From: Bacillota bacterium
GTDB lineage: Bacteria; Bacillota; Clostridia; Oscillospirales; CAG-272
Assembly (NCBI GenBank): GCA_021199825.1
Contig: JAJQHI010000147.1
Span: 1-7,953 of the forward strand
Length of the DNA stretch: 7,953 bases
Direction of reading: 5' to 3'
The position numbers and the translations under genes are program-made. Shown here piece by piece: positions 7,513-7,953 of this stretch. How positions within the stretch are numbered: the stretch's first letter is position 1; every line of letters starts with the position of its first letter. Under the pieces are notes generated by a model that made no database searches, was not told where the DNA came from, and worked only from the letters and a program-made list of their open reading frames with translations.

Positions 7513-7727
7513 TATTATATCATACCGAGCGTAGCACCGCAAATATTCGATTCAAATCTACGATTTTAATCAAATATTTGATAGACTTGAGAAATGGGTA
7601 TATCCCATTTCTCAATGTCTTATTATATCATAAAATAAGCGCAGCACCGTAAATATTGCGCTGTGCGCAATATTTATCTAACTTGAGCAACGAAGCTTTG
7701 CTCCGTTGCTCAATGTTATTATATCAT
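7513..7727 (-). repeat. tandem structured units upstream of hicAB (two units plus closing 11-mer)
   Basis: The 11-mer TATTATATCAT (plus strand) occurs at 7513, 7621 and 7717, bounding units of 108 and 96 bp. Within each unit, in plus-strand order, come AGCGYAGCACCG (7528-7539, 7638-7649), a hairpin built on AAATATT/AATATTT, ACTTGAG, a second hairpin, and CAATGT. Hairpins: 7540-7580 (one C-A mismatch), 7650-7676 (perfect 12-bp stem, TGT loop), 7583-7620 (12 bp, a one-base T bulge, then 4 bp) and 7679-7718 (same bulge, one A-C mismatch). Tips differ between units while pairing is kept. This stretch has no supported protein. It may be a leader RNA, small RNA genes, operators for HicB, or a folded-DNA recombination element; the sequence does not decide. 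Confidence 0.85.
7514..7542 (-). promoter_or_regulatory. proximal promoter candidate for hicAB
   Basis: On the minus strand, TATAAT (7519-7514) is preceded by TG in the extended -10 form TGaTATAAT. Exactly 17 bp upstream is a weak -35, TTGCGG (7542-7537), a 3-of-6 match. The start would fall near 7507, giving a ~25-nt leader with AGAGGAG before hicA. The -35 lies in the foot of the hairpin at 7540-7580, so folding or repressor binding there could affect it. Confidence 0.55.
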
Positions 7728-7747
7728 GGTGTTGCGGGTGATGTCAA
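7718..7747 (-). promoter_or_regulatory. distal strong promoter reading toward hicAB
   Basis: Minus strand: TTGACA (7747-7742), an 18-bp spacer, then extended -10 TGaTATAAT (TATAAT at 7723-7718). The sequence upstream of the -35 is A/T-rich (7752-7764), like an UP element. Predicted start is near 7711, inside the hairpin at 7679-7718. The transcript would carry both tandem structured units, about 230 nt, before hicA. It is the best-matching promoter in the accessory part. Confidence 0.75.
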
Positions 7748-7804
7748 TAGGAATTTTAAAAAATGCGTCAACGCGCATATTCGCCTTGACACTTGCGTAT
7801 GTTC

Positions 7805-7849
7805 GCTGAAAAAATATATTTTCAGCAATCAATACAGCGTATTGATTGC
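7805..7849. repeat. two abutting hairpins upstream of the distal hicAB promoter
   Basis: GCTGAAAA (7805-7812) pairs with TTTTCAGC (7819-7826) around a 6-nt loop. GCAATCAATAC (7825-7835) pairs perfectly with GTATTGATTGC (7839-7849) around AGC. The two share the GC at 7825-7826, so they are end to end. Neither is followed by a T-run on either strand, so they do not look like intrinsic terminators. Nothing else is seen in 7750-7871 beyond a weak 5-bp inverted repeat at 7763-7778. Confidence 0.75.
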
Positions 7850-7871
7850 GGCAAAAGGTTTTTGGGGGTTG

Positions 7872-7953
7872 TTAAGGGGGGTATTTTTGCAAAAATACCC
7901 CCCTTAAATAAATAATCAATCAATCTCCGCCGCTGTTCCTCCGCTTTCATTTT
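7872..7953. repeat. direct repeat copy 2: 36-bp perfect palindrome plus 50-bp tail
   Basis: The half TTAAGGGGGGTATTTTTG (7872-7889) is followed by its exact reverse complement (7890-7907), giving a perfect 36-bp palindrome with six G and six C. The tail 7904-7953 is identical to 6741-6790 and runs to the last base of the window, so its true right end is unknown. Orientation is the same as copy 1, and the tails are 1163 bp apart. Together the copies bracket the hicAB module. Confidence 0.93.

Noticed and set aside
7483..7542. N-terminal extension of hicA to an upstream ATG at 7542
   Set aside because: The extension would start inside the conserved repeat unit and pass through the -10 element; the internal ATG has the clear AGAGGAG site.
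7513..7727. CRISPR array
   Set aside because: The only strict repeat is an 11-mer with 85-97 bp between copies, and the intervening segments are related to each other rather than unique spacers; no cas genes are present.
7792..7805. Possible LexA box upstream of the hicAB promoter
   Set aside because: One half-site (GTTCG with GTAT) is good, but the other is CTTGC instead of CGAAC, and it lies about 45 bp upstream of the -35, so repression is unlikely.
7786..7820. Plus-strand promoter with TTGACA at 7786
   Set aside because: The only -10-like sequence (TATATT at 7815) is 23 bp away, and no plus-strand gene follows.
7656..7907. 83-codon open frame on the plus strand
   Set aside because: It runs through the inverted repeats against the hicAB direction, lacks a ribosome-binding site and has no recognisable protein features.

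Overview
The window reads as a chromosomal piece of a Firmicutes bacterium, most likely an anaerobic gut-type member of class Clostridia. The grounds are the gene content, the Shine-Dalgarno sites, a TTGACA/TATAAT promoter, and a LexA box of the Bacillus/Clostridium type (CGAACRNRYGTTCG-like) in front of recA. Genus cannot be read from the sequence.

Positions 1-6635 are a co-directional (+) housekeeping block. It starts inside gyrA (DNA gyrase subunit A; about the first 150 residues lie outside the window). A small predicted lipoprotein gene overlaps the end of gyrA. A 181-bp gap follows, carrying a consensus promoter and LexA operator. Then comes a tightly packed operon recA-recX-rimO-pgsA with junctions of 0 nt, a 1-nt overlap and 6 nt. 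It joins recombination/SOS (recA and its modulator recX), ribosomal protein S12 methylthiolation (rimO) and phosphatidylglycerol synthesis (pgsA).

Positions 6636-7953 are a different kind of DNA: AT-rich, dense in inverted repeats and apparently accessory. An ~83-bp element (long palindrome plus a fixed 50-bp tail) occurs twice in the same orientation, at 6707-6790 and 7872-7953, the second copy ending exactly at the window end. Between the copies lie a strong bidirectional terminator facing the end of pgsA, a hicA-hicB toxin-antitoxin operon on the minus strand, and a ~390-bp upstream region packed with hairpins.

The most unusual part is the hicAB upstream region. Two tandem units of about 96 and 108 bp are each bounded by the same 11-mer, which is an extended -10 element (TGATATAAT) on the minus strand. 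Each unit holds two hairpins whose tips have diverged while pairing is kept, including compensatory changes and mismatches that become G-U pairs only on the minus (hicAB-sense) strand. This suggests a conserved structured RNA or folded single-stranded DNA. It is the best candidate here for something undescribed; its function is not known.
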